From Bacteroidota bacterium (lineage in GTDB: Bacteria > Bacteroidota > Bacteroidia > Bacteroidales > F082), in NCBI GenBank assembly GCA_023396415.1, contig JAEWWJ010000062.1, positions 1-26,570 on the forward strand: a stretch of 26,570 bases of DNA, in the 5' to 3' direction. The notes beneath the pieces are model-generated. The model ran no database searches and was not told the origin of the DNA. It was given only the letters and a program-made list of their open reading frames with translations. Shown piece by piece: positions 8,624-17,025 of the stretch (its first letter is position 1; the number at the start of each line of letters is the position of its first letter). A program made the translations under genes and the position numbers.

Positions 8624-8631
8624 CAAAGGTA
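8624..8631 (-). promoter_or_regulatory. Putative -7 box of the EamA transporter gene
   Basis: On the minus strand this reads TACCTTTG, matching TAnnTTTG, and predicts a leader of about 13 nt before the ATG at 8606. The identical octamer lies before the LpxL-type gene. Confidence 0.5.
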
Positions 8632-8712
8632 ATCAAAAACCGGAATTGATGGCCGTGAACATGAGCAACAACCGGCTTCAGTGAATGTAAACCCATTTTT
8701 AAACACTTGTCA

Positions 8713-8733
8713 TTCCATGTGTAAAACATGGAA
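8713..8733. repeat. 8-bp perfect inverted repeat downstream of the CotH gene
   Basis: TTCCATGT and ACATGGAA pair perfectly around a 5-nt loop (GTAAA), 83-103 bp past the CotH-family stop codon and about 110 bp upstream of the EamA start. No T-run follows on the minus strand, so intrinsic termination is doubtful. A factor-dependent terminator, mRNA 3' end hairpin or operator are alternatives. Confidence 0.45.
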
Positions 8734-8815
8734 GTAAAGGTCTAAAAACAAAATAACTATTTCGTTTGTAATGCTTAAGCCCATCAGACGCAAAAGAACT
8801 ACAACTAAAAAACGA

Positions 8816-11812
8816 TCAATGCAGGATTCGTTTTTGCACGCGCTGACCATTTTCATTGTTAAATTGAAGCAAATAAACACCCGAGGGGAGGTCGTCAAAA
8901 TGAATTTTCATTTGTTTGACTTTGTCAACTTCATAAGTTTTAAGTGTTGTCCCCATGATGGAACTCAGTGTCAGCTTACCTTTTAGGTTCTTTTCTTGTG
9001 TGCTTAGGGTAATGTGTAAAACATCCTTCACGGGGTTTGGAGCCACCTCCAAACTCAAAGTATTGGAGACGAAAAAGTCATTTTGCCCAACCCAAAAGCT
9101 ATTTTTTTGGCCTGGTGTTCCATGCTCGGGCGAAGCCATCCAACTTTCGGGAAGGGCATTGTCAAGACTGGGGTGCAGCAGCTCAAGGGTAGGACCATTG
9201 CCGTCGGGTGCAGTTGGCCAAGGTGCGTTGTCGTCGTAGGTTACTGCGTCAATCAAAGTGCCGGCATCATCATAAATCCGAATCAACTCGCCGCTGCCAC
9301 TCAATCCAAAGCCGGTGTCACCAATATAGTTGCTCACATCCGGAAAAAGATTGGCAAAAGCGGTAGCATTGGTGCAAAGCACCAAATAGCCATTGGCCTC
9401 AATCACTGTGCCTTCGGGAAAAGGAAAAGAATGGGTGTCATCAGAATCTTTAAATACCCAACCCGAAACATCGAGCGAGTAAGGATGCGGATTGTACACC
9501 TCTACCCAATCGCCCGGATCGAAATTGTCAATGGAATTGTAATTAATTTCATTGATGATCAGGCTGTCGGCATAAATTTTATTTTTAAAATGTGCAGTTA
9601 TCGTACTGTTGGCTAAAGGGTTAAATCGAATCTCTGCTGCTGAGACGTTCGGAACAATGGCATGACCGGGAATCTCCCAATAGTCAAATTCTACATTTGA
9701 GTTGGAAGGAATAGCCTTGAGCAACACTTCCACACCACCAAAATAATTGCCCTGCCACGGCAAATTTTCTAACAATAAGGAGTTGAGCTGCACGGTGCCT
9801 GAGGCTGCGGGTTCAACCTGAACTTGATAGCTGTATGGCCCATAAAGACCGGCGTTGCAATTGATAAGGCCTTGTGGAAGATAGTTATAACGCGTGGTAA
9901 TGAAATTTCTGATTTTTTGAACGTTACTACGCCACTGCAGCACATTTCCTCCCCAGCGAGCGACATGACGCGGCATTTCAACATTCATTTTGTCGGCAAT
10001 GGTGTTGAGGTAACCGATCATCTTTTCGGGTTTAAAGGCGGTGTTGTACAAATCAATATAGCGCGAAACATAATACTGGTTAAACTCGACATTGTTGCGC
10101 AAGCGATTGAGCAAGAGAATATGCTCCTCGGGATCGTCGTTCAGGTTGTGTGGAAAGCAGGGCGAAACAGTTGGCAAAGTACTCGGAACACCTGTATAAT
10201 TGATATAATGATTGAAGGTAGCATCTTCATCCCAAAGCACATAACCCCATTTTTGGTGTCCTCCTTCGGGATTGGTTCCGCGCCACCAACCTACGTTCCA
10301 GTTGATCCAGTCGGAACAAACCACAAACGAATTGATGATAATATAGTCGGCTAAGCTTTTGTAATCGAAGCGTGTTTTCACATATTCAAAATTGGCTTGC
10401 ACGGCCATGTCATTGGATTTGATAAAGTCATGCAGCTCATTCCAATCGTTCCACGCTGCTTGTCCGCCATATTCGGCCCAGCTGCTGCCCCAAAGTTGGA
10501 GGTAGTAACGGTTGTATTTGTCTTGGCCATAATAGTATTCGGTGAAATCGTGGTCGCTCACTTTTTCGCGTATGCCATAAATGCCCCAATATTGTCCGTT
10601 GACGTACATCACACATTTTTCGCCTTTGCGCACGTCTAAGTGCATTCCGTTGATTTGTGCCGTGTTTTGAACTAGAAGATCGCGCAATAAAGCACTTGAA
10701 TCAATTCCGGGATAGTTATCGTCGCCGGCAGCCCGCAAAATGATCCTTTGAAATTCGTTTCTGTCGGTTATCGGAATTAGGGTATCTCTGATGGCATAAT
10801 TATAGCCACATTCATCGCGGGTGATGTAGTCAATGCTTCGCTGGTCATGTACCCAGGAATCTTGACCGTGTTCATTAAATTCTCCATAGCCGAAGGTGCT
10901 TCTCACGCCATTTGTGTTGAAATACTCAAAAGTGCCAAAAGGCCGAAGTGATTGATTTCCGTTCAAAAGATTATCGAGCTGTTCAGCAGAAAGGGAGATG
11001 ACGGCCATGCTGTGTTGGGTATTGATAAAATAGGTGTTAAAATTGATCCAACCGGGCAAAACAGATGGATTGGTACTGAAACAGCGTGCGTTAACGATTA
11101 CATTTTGTGAAATAACTAGCGGTTGGGTATAGATAGCAGAGGTAATTGTAGGTTCGCTTCCATCCAAGGTGTAGCGTATGACTAACTCATTATCAGGCAC
11201 ATTCATTTCGAGTGTGAGGGCCGAGGAATAAAATCCCGCAGTTTGGCTCATATTGGGCAGCGGTGCATAATCGGAAAATGTGCTGCCGCTGTTGGTGGCA
11301 CCGGGTGTAGGGGTGGTATAAATGACCCAATTGTCGCTTCCAAAAGGGGCTTTTCCACGTGAATGGCCTTTCATGGTTTTTTGCAGTTCTACCTGTTGGA
11401 GCAATTCGCCATCGGGCGAAGTAAGCACAATAAACTCAATATCGTCTTTGGTTTGCGAGAGTTTAAAACTGGTGTGCAGATGGCTTCCGCTCCATTCGTT
11501 TCGTCCGCTGGCCCAAACTTTCAGATACCCGCCACCCGAAATGCTCACCCCGGAAGGGATAACAAATTTTGTTGGCTTGGAGGGGTTATCACTCAAAAAA
11601 TAACCCTCTAAACTCACTGATGTTGCACTCAAATTGCGCAGCTCAAACCAATCTTCATACTTTTGGTAATTGTCGGTAACCGTGGAGAGGTTGGACACAG
11701 AGTATTCATTGATAACGACTTGTGATTGAACAACCGAAAAGCAAAACACAAGTGCAAAAGCAAGGAGAAAACTTGAGCTTTTGATTTTTTTTAAAAATAA
11801 AAATGAAGACAT
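8816..11812 (-). CDS. Secreted lamin-tail / CotH-kinase-like / T9SS-sorted surface protein (998 aa)
   Basis: Domains in order: signal peptide 1-30; lamin-tail domain about 30-172 (VVINEYSVS); chitobiase/hexosaminidase C-terminal-type beta domain 190-250 (IRYTLDGSEPT); CotH-type kinase fold about 265-645; bacterial-repeat-like module 662-743; second lamin-tail domain 750-903 (LIINEINYNS); T9SS C-terminal sorting domain about 918-998 (LEVAPNPVKDVLHITL, ending QKRILH). The CotH part keeps YWGIYGIREKVSDHDF (408-423) and WDED (527-530), matching the invariant Glu and the metal-binding DxD-type aspartates. Bacillus CotH phosphorylates spore-coat proteins, so a surface protein kinase is possible. 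Export across the outer membrane by T9SS is predicted. It is divergent from the SDR gene. Domain calls are firm; kinase activity is inference. Confidence 0.93.
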   Translation of the reverse strand: MSSFLFLKKIKSSSFLLAFALVFCFSVVQSQVVINEYSVSNLSTVTDNYQKYEDWFELRNLSATSVSLEGYFLSDNPSKPTKFVIPSGVSISGGGYLKVWASGRNEWSGSHLHTSFKLSQTKDDIEFIVLTSPDGELLQQVELQKTMKGHSRGKAPFGSDNWVIYTTPTPGATNSGSTFSDYAPLPNMSQTAGFYSSALTLEMNVPDNELVIRYTLDGSEPTITSAIYTQPLVISQNVIVNARCFSTNPSVLPGWINFNTYFINTQHSMAVISLSAEQLDNLLNGNQSLRPFGTFEYFNTNGVRSTFGYGEFNEHGQDSWVHDQRSIDYITRDECGYNYAIRDTLIPITDRNEFQRIILRAAGDDNYPGIDSSALLRDLLVQNTAQINGMHLDVRKGEKCVMYVNGQYWGIYGIREKVSDHDFTEYYYGQDKYNRYYLQLWGSSWAEYGGQAAWNDWNELHDFIKSNDMAVQANFEYVKTRFDYKSLADYIIINSFVVCSDWINWNVGWWRGTNPEGGHQKWGYVLWDEDATFNHYINYTGVPSTLPTVSPCFPHNLNDDPEEHILLLNRLRNNVEFNQYYVSRYIDLYNTAFKPEKMIGYLNTIADKMNVEMPRHVARWGGNVLQWRSNVQKIRNFITTRYNYLPQGLINCNAGLYGPYSYQVQVEPAASGTVQLNSLLLENLPWQGNYFGGVEVLLKAIPSNSNVEFDYWEIPGHAIVPNVSAAEIRFNPLANSTITAHFKNKIYADSLIINEINYNSIDNFDPGDWVEVYNPHPYSLDVSGWVFKDSDDTHSFPFPEGTVIEANGYLVLCTNATAFANLFPDVSNYIGDTGFGLSGSGELIRIYDDAGTLIDAVTYDDNAPWPTAPDGNGPTLELLHPSLDNALPESWMASPEHGTPGQKNSFWVGQNDFFVSNTLSLEVAPNPVKDVLHITLSTQEKNLKGKLTLSSIMGTTLKTYEVDKVKQMKIHFDDLPSGVYLLQFNNENGQRVQKRILH

Positions 11813-12010
11813 GGCAATGGTCTTTGAGTGAAATCAATTTAAACGCTTCAAAAGTCGCTCTTTTTTTTCCCACTATGAACTCAAATCGAAAAAAACATCG
11901 AAAACTTACGCTTTTCCAACCCAATGACGTTCCATCTTGGGCATCTTTTCAGCTTTTCGACTTCACGAAGTTGCGAAGTTGAGTATCTTTGAAGTTCAAA
12001 AAATTACATT
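11813..12010. other. Divergent intergenic region between CotH-family and SDR genes
   Basis: 198 bp serve as the 5' region of both divergent genes. The SDR side has a clear -7 box. On the CotH side only a one-mismatch candidate (GACTTTTG on the minus strand, 11849-11856) is seen. No open reading frame is credible here. Confidence 0.5.
11984..11991 (+). promoter_or_regulatory. Putative -7 box of the SDR gene
   Basis: TATCTTTG matches TAnnTTTG and predicts a leader of about 15 nt before the ATG at 12011. This is the only plus-strand protein-gene promoter candidate in the window. Confidence 0.5.
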
Positions 12011-12787
12011 ATGAATCTTCATTTATCAGATCGTTTTTTCGTTGTAACCGGTGCAGGCAGTGGCTTTGGTCGTGCAGTAGCTGAAGCATTATTGGCCGAG
12101 GGAGCCTCAGTTTTGGCTGTGGCGCGCACCGGTGAAGTGTTGGAGGCGTTTCAGCAAAAGCATCCGGAGCATTTAAAAATTGTGGTGGGCGACGTTCAGT
12201 TGGAGGAAACACAAAAGCAGATTTTTGCTTTGTGCAACGAGCGTTTCATTGATGGCGTTTTGGTGAATGCAGGTGGGCCTCCCGCCAAAGCTTTTATGGA
12301 AACAGAGTTAAAGGATTGGGATGATGCCTATTACCAGCTTGTGAGGTGGAAAGTGGCTCTTGTGAAGCAGATGATGAACAAAATGCTGAAGCAAAACTAC
12401 GGTAGAATGGTTTTTATCGAAAGCGTGTCGGTAAAGCAGCCGGTAGAAAACCTGGTGCTGAGCAACGCTTTACGCGCAGCTGTGGTAGGTTTGATGAAAA
12501 GTCTTTCACAAGATGTAGCCGGACAAAACATCACCTTAAATATGATTGCACCCGGCTACCACAACACGGCTGCCATGCAACGTTTGTTTAAGAAAAAAAC
12601 TGAAATTGAGGATATTACACTAGAAGAAGCAAAAAAAGTTTTTGAAAGTCATATTCCTGTTGGCAGAATGGGAGAAGCCGATGAGCTAGCACGATTGGCC
12701 TGCTGGTTGCTCTCACCGTTTTCGCGCTTTGTTACCGGTCAAACCATCAGCCATGATGGTGGCATGGTGAAAGGACTTTTTGGATAA
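12011..12787 (+). CDS. SDR-like protein lacking the catalytic Tyr and Lys (258 aa)
   Basis: A Rossmann-fold short-chain dehydrogenase/reductase relative. The nucleotide-binding TGAGSGFG (13-20) and NAGG (86-89) motifs are intact, as is the APGYHNT stretch after the active-site region. Where active SDRs have YxxxK, this protein reads SNALR (151-155), so Tyr becomes Ser and Lys becomes Arg. That matches the subgroup described as BKR-like SDR without a perfect catalytic tetrad, commonly annotated as 3-oxoacyl-ACP reductase-like. It probably binds NAD(P)(H), but classical ketoreduction is doubtful. It is the only plus-strand protein gene here and stands alone with its own promoter box and a terminator at its stop codon. 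Confidence 0.88.
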   Translation: MNLHLSDRFFVVTGAGSGFGRAVAEALLAEGASVLAVARTGEVLEAFQQKHPEHLKIVVGDVQLEETQKQIFALCNERFIDGVLVNAGGPPAKAFMETELKDWDDAYYQLVRWKVALVKQMMNKMLKQNYGRMVFIESVSVKQPVENLVLSNALRAAVVGLMKSLSQDVAGQNITLNMIAPGYHNTAAMQRLFKKKTEIEDITLEEAKKVFESHIPVGRMGEADELARLACWLLSPFSRFVTGQTISHDGGMVKGLFG

Positions 12788-12841
12788 AAAAACTGTCGGG
12801 AAATGATAGCACCAGAGCGAAAATCATTTTACCGACAGTTT
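12785..12841. terminator. Bidirectional hairpin terminator between convergent genes
   Basis: AAACTGTCGG (12790-12799) plus AAATGAT (12801-12807) pair with ATCATTT (12823-12829) plus CCGACAGTTT (12832-12841), with a small internal mismatch and a 15-nt loop. On the minus strand the stem is followed by a run of T that overlaps the SDR stop codon, making an intrinsic terminator for the glutathione peroxidase gene. It also lies immediately after the SDR gene and can stop plus-strand transcription, though the T-tract on that side is poor. Confidence 0.85.
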
Positions 12842-12858
12842 ACAAGGATGAAAAAAAA

Positions 12859-13395
12859 TTAACCTTTAATCCAGTTCACGATTTCATCGTCCAAAGGATC
12901 GGTGCGTGGGCTAATAACTTTAACGAGTTTTCCATTTTCATCAATAAGGTATTTTTGAAAGTTCCATGAAACTTTGGAGTCTTCCAAACCGTTTTTTACC
13001 TTCTCGGTAAGCCATTGGTACAAAGGGTGCATATCATCGCCTTTGACCGAAATTTTCGACATCATAGGAAAGCTAACACCGTACTCATCAGTGCAAAAGC
13101 TTTTGATTTGCGCATCATTTCCGGGTTCTTGTTTCATGAAATTATTGGCCGGAAATCCAATGATGATGAAATCTTTTCCGCCATATGATTTGTAAAGACT
13201 CTCGAGCTTAGCGTACTGTGGTGTAAGTCCGCATTTACTGGCGGTATTCACCACCATCACTTTTTTACCTTTGAGTGATGAAAGCGCAAACTCTTTGCCA
13301 TCAATGTCTTTGACAACAAAATCGTAGAAAGATTTTTGGGCTTCAACCTGAACAAAAGACAGGGCAAAAAGGAGAACTATGAGTGTTTTTTTCAT
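12859..13395 (-). CDS. Secreted glutathione peroxidase-family thiol peroxidase (178 aa)
   Basis: Reduces hydrogen peroxide or lipid hydroperoxides with a cysteine nucleophile. A signal peptide covers residues 1-19 (VEAQ follows), so the enzyme acts in the periplasm or is lipid-free secreted. The peroxidatic Cys55 lies in NTASKCGLTPQY. Cys101 in SFCTDEYGVSFP is the conserved second cysteine that may resolve the disulfide. Trp144-Asn145 (SWNF) complete the tetrad, but the usual Gln of FPxNQF is Asn here (FPANNF, 81-86). Thioredoxin, rather than glutathione, is the likely reductant for a Cys-type bacterial enzyme. The ATG at 13395 begins the signal peptide; an upstream in-frame TTG would only add a non-signal-like extension. 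Confidence 0.92.
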   Translation of the reverse strand: MKKTLIVLLFALSFVQVEAQKSFYDFVVKDIDGKEFALSSLKGKKVMVVNTASKCGLTPQYAKLESLYKSYGGKDFIIIGFPANNFMKQEPGNDAQIKSFCTDEYGVSFPMMSKISVKGDDMHPLYQWLTEKVKNGLEDSKVSWNFQKYLIDENGKLVKVISPRTDPLDDEIVNWIKG

Positions 13396-13496
13396 AAAAT
13401 TGTTTTTAATGAGTGGATGACTTTTAAAACAACTAAACAAGTTGAGGTGGCTTTTGTTTGAAACAGAAGCTATTTTTTTACCTTCAGAATGTTGCT

Positions 13497-15044
13497 TTAC
13501 TCTTCAAACGCTTTAATCAACTTCATTTCAGTGAAATCGAAATCAGGATTGTCAATGAAAATTTCCATCTGTTCCACTTTTCCATCACGGTTGATTTGAA
13601 AAGTTACCAATCCGGGTGGCAGCGAAGGAGCTTCGGGAAAAACCACTTTAAAGCTGTTAAATTGCCAATGCGTTAGCGGTCCTTGAAAAATCGGACTGTC
13701 TTTCATGGTCAAATACAACATACCATCTTTTAGGCTCACCTCAACGGCATCGTAAATGGGACAGCTAAAGGTTCCGGTGTAAGCTGTCAAGGGCAACGAG
13801 GGTTTCGTTTTTGTATCACGCCGGGCTTCCAACTGTTCATTTTGCTTTTGGGCAAAAGCCTCTCCTTTTTTGATTTGTGCCAATATCTCAGTACTCCAAT
13901 CTTTTTGCTCCTGATTGTTCAGCAAAACATCAAGGGTTTTGTACATCAACGGATAATACACTGAGGAAAGGCTATTTGTAAGTATCACAAAGCCAATGTT
14001 TTCTTCCGGAATGAACAAGGATTGTGAAATCATTCCATCGTAGCCGCCGTTGTGTGAAACAACTTTCTTTCCAAGATAATCCATTAAGCTCCAGCCCAAT
14101 CCATAAGCTTTAAAATGTGTTGAGGGAAAACGGTTTACGGCTCCTCTACTGAGATTGTTGATGGTTTTTGGACTTTGCATTTCAAAAAAACGGATGTCAC
14201 GCAGCAGTGTATCTTGTCCAACAATTCCCTCATTCAATTGAAATTGTAACCAAAGCCCCATTTCCGATGCACTTGAAATGAGCGAACCTGCCGGCCCGAT
14301 ATTGTCCCAATCCAACCAAGGAATTATTTTTGGTTCTCCATTGATATAGGTATGTGGTTGCGCCACATTTTCGCGTTGGGCGAGGTCTTTCACATGCAGT
14401 GTTGAGCGTTTCATTCCTATTGGGCTGAGGATACGCGATTGTACAAAGTCGTCCCAACTGAGTCCGACAACAGCCGGAATCACTTCACCTGCTGTGAGAT
14501 ACATAATATTTGAATAACCAAATTGTTCCCTAAAACCATGTTTTGGTAGAAGATGTTTGGCCTTCCTAATAATGGTTTCGCGATCGTAATTGCTGCCATA
14601 CCAGATCAAATCGCCCGAAAATGTTGTTAATCCGCTTCTATGTGACAACAAATCGGTGATGGTCATTTCATGGCTTACATAAGGGTCGTACAACTCAAAC
14701 CAAGGCAGAAATTGCTGAACTTTATCCTCCCACGTCAGCTTGCCTTCGTCAACAAGCATGGCCAAAGCGGTGGCAGTAAAGGCTTTGGTGTTGCTGGCAA
14801 CTGCAAACAGGGTGTTTTCGTCCACTTTTTGCCGCGTCAAAACATCCGTGACGCCATAACCTTTGGACAAATAAACACTGTCGTTGCTCACAATCGCTAT
14901 GGCCATGCCAGGCACATTCCAATCGGTAAGCGCTTTTTGAAAGTACGCATCCAACAAATTGATTTGCTGCGCTGAGGGCTGAGAAAACAATGCCAACGAA
15001 AAGCCGAAGGCCATAAGGGTCATCAAGATTTTTTTTGATTTCAT
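13497..15044 (-). CDS. Serine beta-lactamase-family hydrolase with DUF3471-like tail (515 aa)
   Basis: A signal peptide (1-21) suggests a periplasmic or exported enzyme. The class C beta-lactamase/penicillin-binding fold is marked by Ser84-x-x-Lys87 (ASNTKAFT), Tyr177-Ser-Asn179 (GYSNIMY) and His331-Asn-Gly333 (SHNGGYDG, in place of KTG). About 130 C-terminal residues form a DUF3471-like beta domain (TAYTGTFSCP onward). Such proteins are usually esterases, D-amino-acid peptidases or amidases rather than true beta-lactamases; resistance should not be assumed. Its ATG overlaps the sirtuin stop codon (ATGA), implying translational coupling. It is the last gene of the run that begins with the deiminase. 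Confidence 0.92.
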   Translation of the reverse strand: MKSKKILMTLMAFGFSLALFSQPSAQQINLLDAYFQKALTDWNVPGMAIAIVSNDSVYLSKGYGVTDVLTRQKVDENTLFAVASNTKAFTATALAMLVDEGKLTWEDKVQQFLPWFELYDPYVSHEMTITDLLSHRSGLTTFSGDLIWYGSNYDRETIIRKAKHLLPKHGFREQFGYSNIMYLTAGEVIPAVVGLSWDDFVQSRILSPIGMKRSTLHVKDLAQRENVAQPHTYINGEPKIIPWLDWDNIGPAGSLISSASEMGLWLQFQLNEGIVGQDTLLRDIRFFEMQSPKTINNLSRGAVNRFPSTHFKAYGLGWSLMDYLGKKVVSHNGGYDGMISQSLFIPEENIGFVILTNSLSSVYYPLMYKTLDVLLNNQEQKDWSTEILAQIKKGEAFAQKQNEQLEARRDTKTKPSLPLTAYTGTFSCPIYDAVEVSLKDGMLYLTMKDSPIFQGPLTHWQFNSFKVVFPEAPSLPPGLVTFQINRDGKVEQMEIFIDNPDFDFTEMKLIKAFEE

Positions 15045-15796
15045 AGGGTAGGTTTTTGATGGATGATAGCGTCAATTGCCGGTAAAATTTCACCGGCTTT
15101 ACCTTGTAAAAAAATATCTGTTATTGCATTGGTATAGTTAGATTTATCATTGTTTACCTCAATAATAAATGCACCATTTTCTTTAGCAATAAATGGCACT
15201 CTGTTGGCCGGACTTACCTCACCTGAAGTGCCAATTACAAGCAATACATCGGCATGTTGGGCATCGTGGATGGATTGATGGTAAGCCTTTTCGGGGATAC
15301 CCTCGCCAAAAAAAATAAAGTCAGGTTTCAAAACATGGCCACACCGGCTGCAAAGCGGTGGCAATGTATTCAAAAAGGAGGTCACCTCTGTCTCGTAGTG
15401 CTCGCAACGGTTGCACACCAGTTGGAGTGCATTTCCATGATAATCAATCACATTTTGTGTTCCGGCTTTTTGATGCAGATTATCAATGTTTTGGGTAACC
15501 AAGGTATGCAACAGTCCTTCATTTTGCCATTTTGTTAAAGTCAAATGGCCCGCATTCGGGGCTTTCCCAATTAAAAAATCATAAAAGATGGTTTTTATGG
15601 CAATCCATGATTCCAACGGATGCGCATAAAAATACGAAAGCTCAAGAATTTTGGGGTCGTATTGGTTCCATAAACCACCCTCGCCTCTAAACGGGGGTAC
15701 ACCGCTTTCAACAGAAATGCCCGCGCCGGTAAAAGCAAAAGTAAACTGACTGTCGGCGATGTGGTTTGCGGCTTTGATAAGCAAAGATTGATTCAT
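15041..15796 (-). CDS. Sir2-family NAD-dependent protein deacylase (251 aa)
   Basis: Removes acyl groups from lysine using NAD+. Visible motifs: GAGISVESGVPPFRG (24-38), TQNIDNLH (101-108), catalytic His120 in YHGNALQLVC, the zinc ligands Cys128, Cys131, Cys149 and Cys152, and GTSGEVSPAN (189-198). SIRT5/CobB-type desuccinylases have YxxR after the cofactor loop; here Tyr72 is followed by Leu75 instead of Arg (FYDFL), so a short-chain acyl substrate seems likelier than succinyl. The ATG at 15796 is preferred over a TTG one codon upstream. The gene follows the guanine deaminase by 11 bp and overlaps the next gene by 4 bp. Confidence 0.94.
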   Translation of the reverse strand: MNQSLLIKAANHIADSQFTFAFTGAGISVESGVPPFRGEGGLWNQYDPKILELSYFYAHPLESWIAIKTIFYDFLIGKAPNAGHLTLTKWQNEGLLHTLVTQNIDNLHQKAGTQNVIDYHGNALQLVCNRCEHYETEVTSFLNTLPPLCSRCGHVLKPDFIFFGEGIPEKAYHQSIHDAQHADVLLVIGTSGEVSPANRVPFIAKENGAFIIEVNNDKSNYTNAITDIFLQGKAGEILPAIDAIIHQKPTL

Positions 15797-15807
15797 CAAT
15801 TGATGGG

Positions 15808-16314
15808 TTAATAAGGTGTTTTATTGTCAGCTTGAATCCATGCTTTAAAAATTTCAATGGCTTTTTCTGCGTTCATTTGGGCCGTTGGCAGGTCGCGATC
15901 AGCAGGGTGCAAAGGCATTTGTTGGTAGATATACGAGTCGTCGAAACCTGCCAAAGCAGCATCTTCGCGACCGGCGGCAAAAAACAGTTTCGATGGTCGT
16001 GCCCAATAGATGGCACCGAGACACATTGGACATGGCTCGCACGACGAATAAATAACGCAGCCATCCAACTGAAAGCTGTTCAGGTTTTTACAAGCATCTC
16101 TTATAGCAACAATTTCGGCATGTGCTGTTGGGTCGTTGAGCGAAGTGACGCTGTTGGCACCTCTTCCTACAACCACGCCGTCTTTAACCACCACAGCCCC
16201 AAAAGGACCACCTTTCAAACTGCCCAAGTTTCCCTTAGCCAATGCCAGAGCAACGTCCATAAAAGCGTCGTGTTCTTCTTTATCGGCAAGCATTTCTTTT
16301 GTTTCTTCTGTCAT
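15808..16314 (-). CDS. guaD: Guanine deaminase-like zinc deaminase (168 aa)
   Basis: Converts guanine to xanthine and ammonia in purine salvage or catabolism. It belongs to the cytidine/deoxycytidylate deaminase fold: His65-Ala-Glu67 (TAHAEIVAI) and Cys95-x-x-Cys98 (EPCPMCLGAIYWARP) bind zinc, with Glu67 as the proton shuttle. The stretches DPTAHAE, SCEPCPMCLGAIYWARP and DAALAGFDDSYIY closely recall Bacillus GuaD rather than tRNA adenosine deaminase. The family is certain and guanine the best substrate guess. It starts 7 bp after aat and precedes the sirtuin by 11 bp, so a shared transcript is likely. Confidence 0.9.
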   Translation of the reverse strand: MTEETKEMLADKEEHDAFMDVALALAKGNLGSLKGGPFGAVVVKDGVVVGRGANSVTSLNDPTAHAEIVAIRDACKNLNSFQLDGCVIYSSCEPCPMCLGAIYWARPSKLFFAAGREDAALAGFDDSYIYQQMPLHPADRDLPTAQMNAEKAIEIFKAWIQADNKTPY

Positions 16315-16321
16315 AATTATA

Positions 16322-17020
16322 TCATTTTGAATAGTTTACATAAATTTCGTTCCAGTTTCCCATCAAGGATGGAAAGCTGATAGCATTTTCAATCTGTTGT
16401 AAAAACGCATTGCGCGACAATAAGCTCGCACCCAAACTTCGCAAGTGCAGGGTATCTTGCTGTGCATCAATTAGTTTAAAATCATGTGCTTGCAGAAACC
16501 TAACCAAATGGACAAAGGCAACCTTTGAGGCATTGGTCTGTTTTTGAAACATGGATTCGCCAAAAAAGACTTTTCCGATAGCAAGTCCATACAGTCCTCC
16601 AACAAGTTCGTCGTTTGCGTAGGCCTCAACAGAATGAGCATAACCCAAACGGTGCATCACAGTATAAGCTTCAATCATATCGGGCGTAATCCAAGTGCCA
16701 TCTTGGTCAATGCGCCTTGTGTTTGCACATCCGCTAATTACTTCCTGAAATGCTGTGTCCATTTTAATGGTAAAAACATTGTCGCGAAGCGCTTTTCGCA
16801 AGCTTTTGGAGATGTAAAGCTCCTCTAAAAACAACACCATCCGCGGATCGGGCGACCACCACATGATGGGATCTTCCTCATTGAACCAAGGAAAAATACC
16901 TTTACGATAGGCCTTTATCAAGGTTTCCGGACTTAAATCGCCGCCAAAAGCCACCAAACCATCTTCATCAGCCTCGGAGGCATCCGGAAATTCATCAACG
17001 GGTTCAGTAAAGAAGTGCAT
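16322..17020 (-). CDS. aat: Leucyl/phenylalanyl-tRNA-protein transferase (232 aa)
   Basis: Transfers Leu or Phe from aminoacyl-tRNA to N-terminal Arg or Lys of proteins, marking them for ClpAP via ClpS (N-end rule). Length and motifs fit the family: FPDASEADEDGLVAFGGDLS near the N-terminus, GIFPWF with MWWSPDPRMVL, TWITPDMIEAY, and GGLYGLAIGKVFFGESMF followed by NASKVAFVHLVRFL. It is cytoplasmic. It starts only 5 bp after the secreted deiminase gene and is followed after 7 bp by guaD, so it is internal to a dense run. I see no missing conserved block. Confidence 0.96.
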   Translation of the reverse strand: MHFFTEPVDEFPDASEADEDGLVAFGGDLSPETLIKAYRKGIFPWFNEEDPIMWWSPDPRMVLFLEELYISKSLRKALRDNVFTIKMDTAFQEVISGCANTRRIDQDGTWITPDMIEAYTVMHRLGYAHSVEAYANDELVGGLYGLAIGKVFFGESMFQKQTNASKVAFVHLVRFLQAHDFKLIDAQQDTLHLRSLGASLLSRNAFLQQIENAISFPSLMGNWNEIYVNYSK

Positions 17021-17025
17021 GGTTT

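Noticed and set aside
8641..8680. AACCGG repeated twice upstream of the EamA gene
   Set aside because: Two 6-bp direct copies are within chance expectation.
13497..15044. Beta-lactam resistance from the beta-lactamase-family gene
   Set aside because: The HNG triad, DUF3471-like tail and operon context suit an esterase or peptidase; the fold alone does not indicate resistance.
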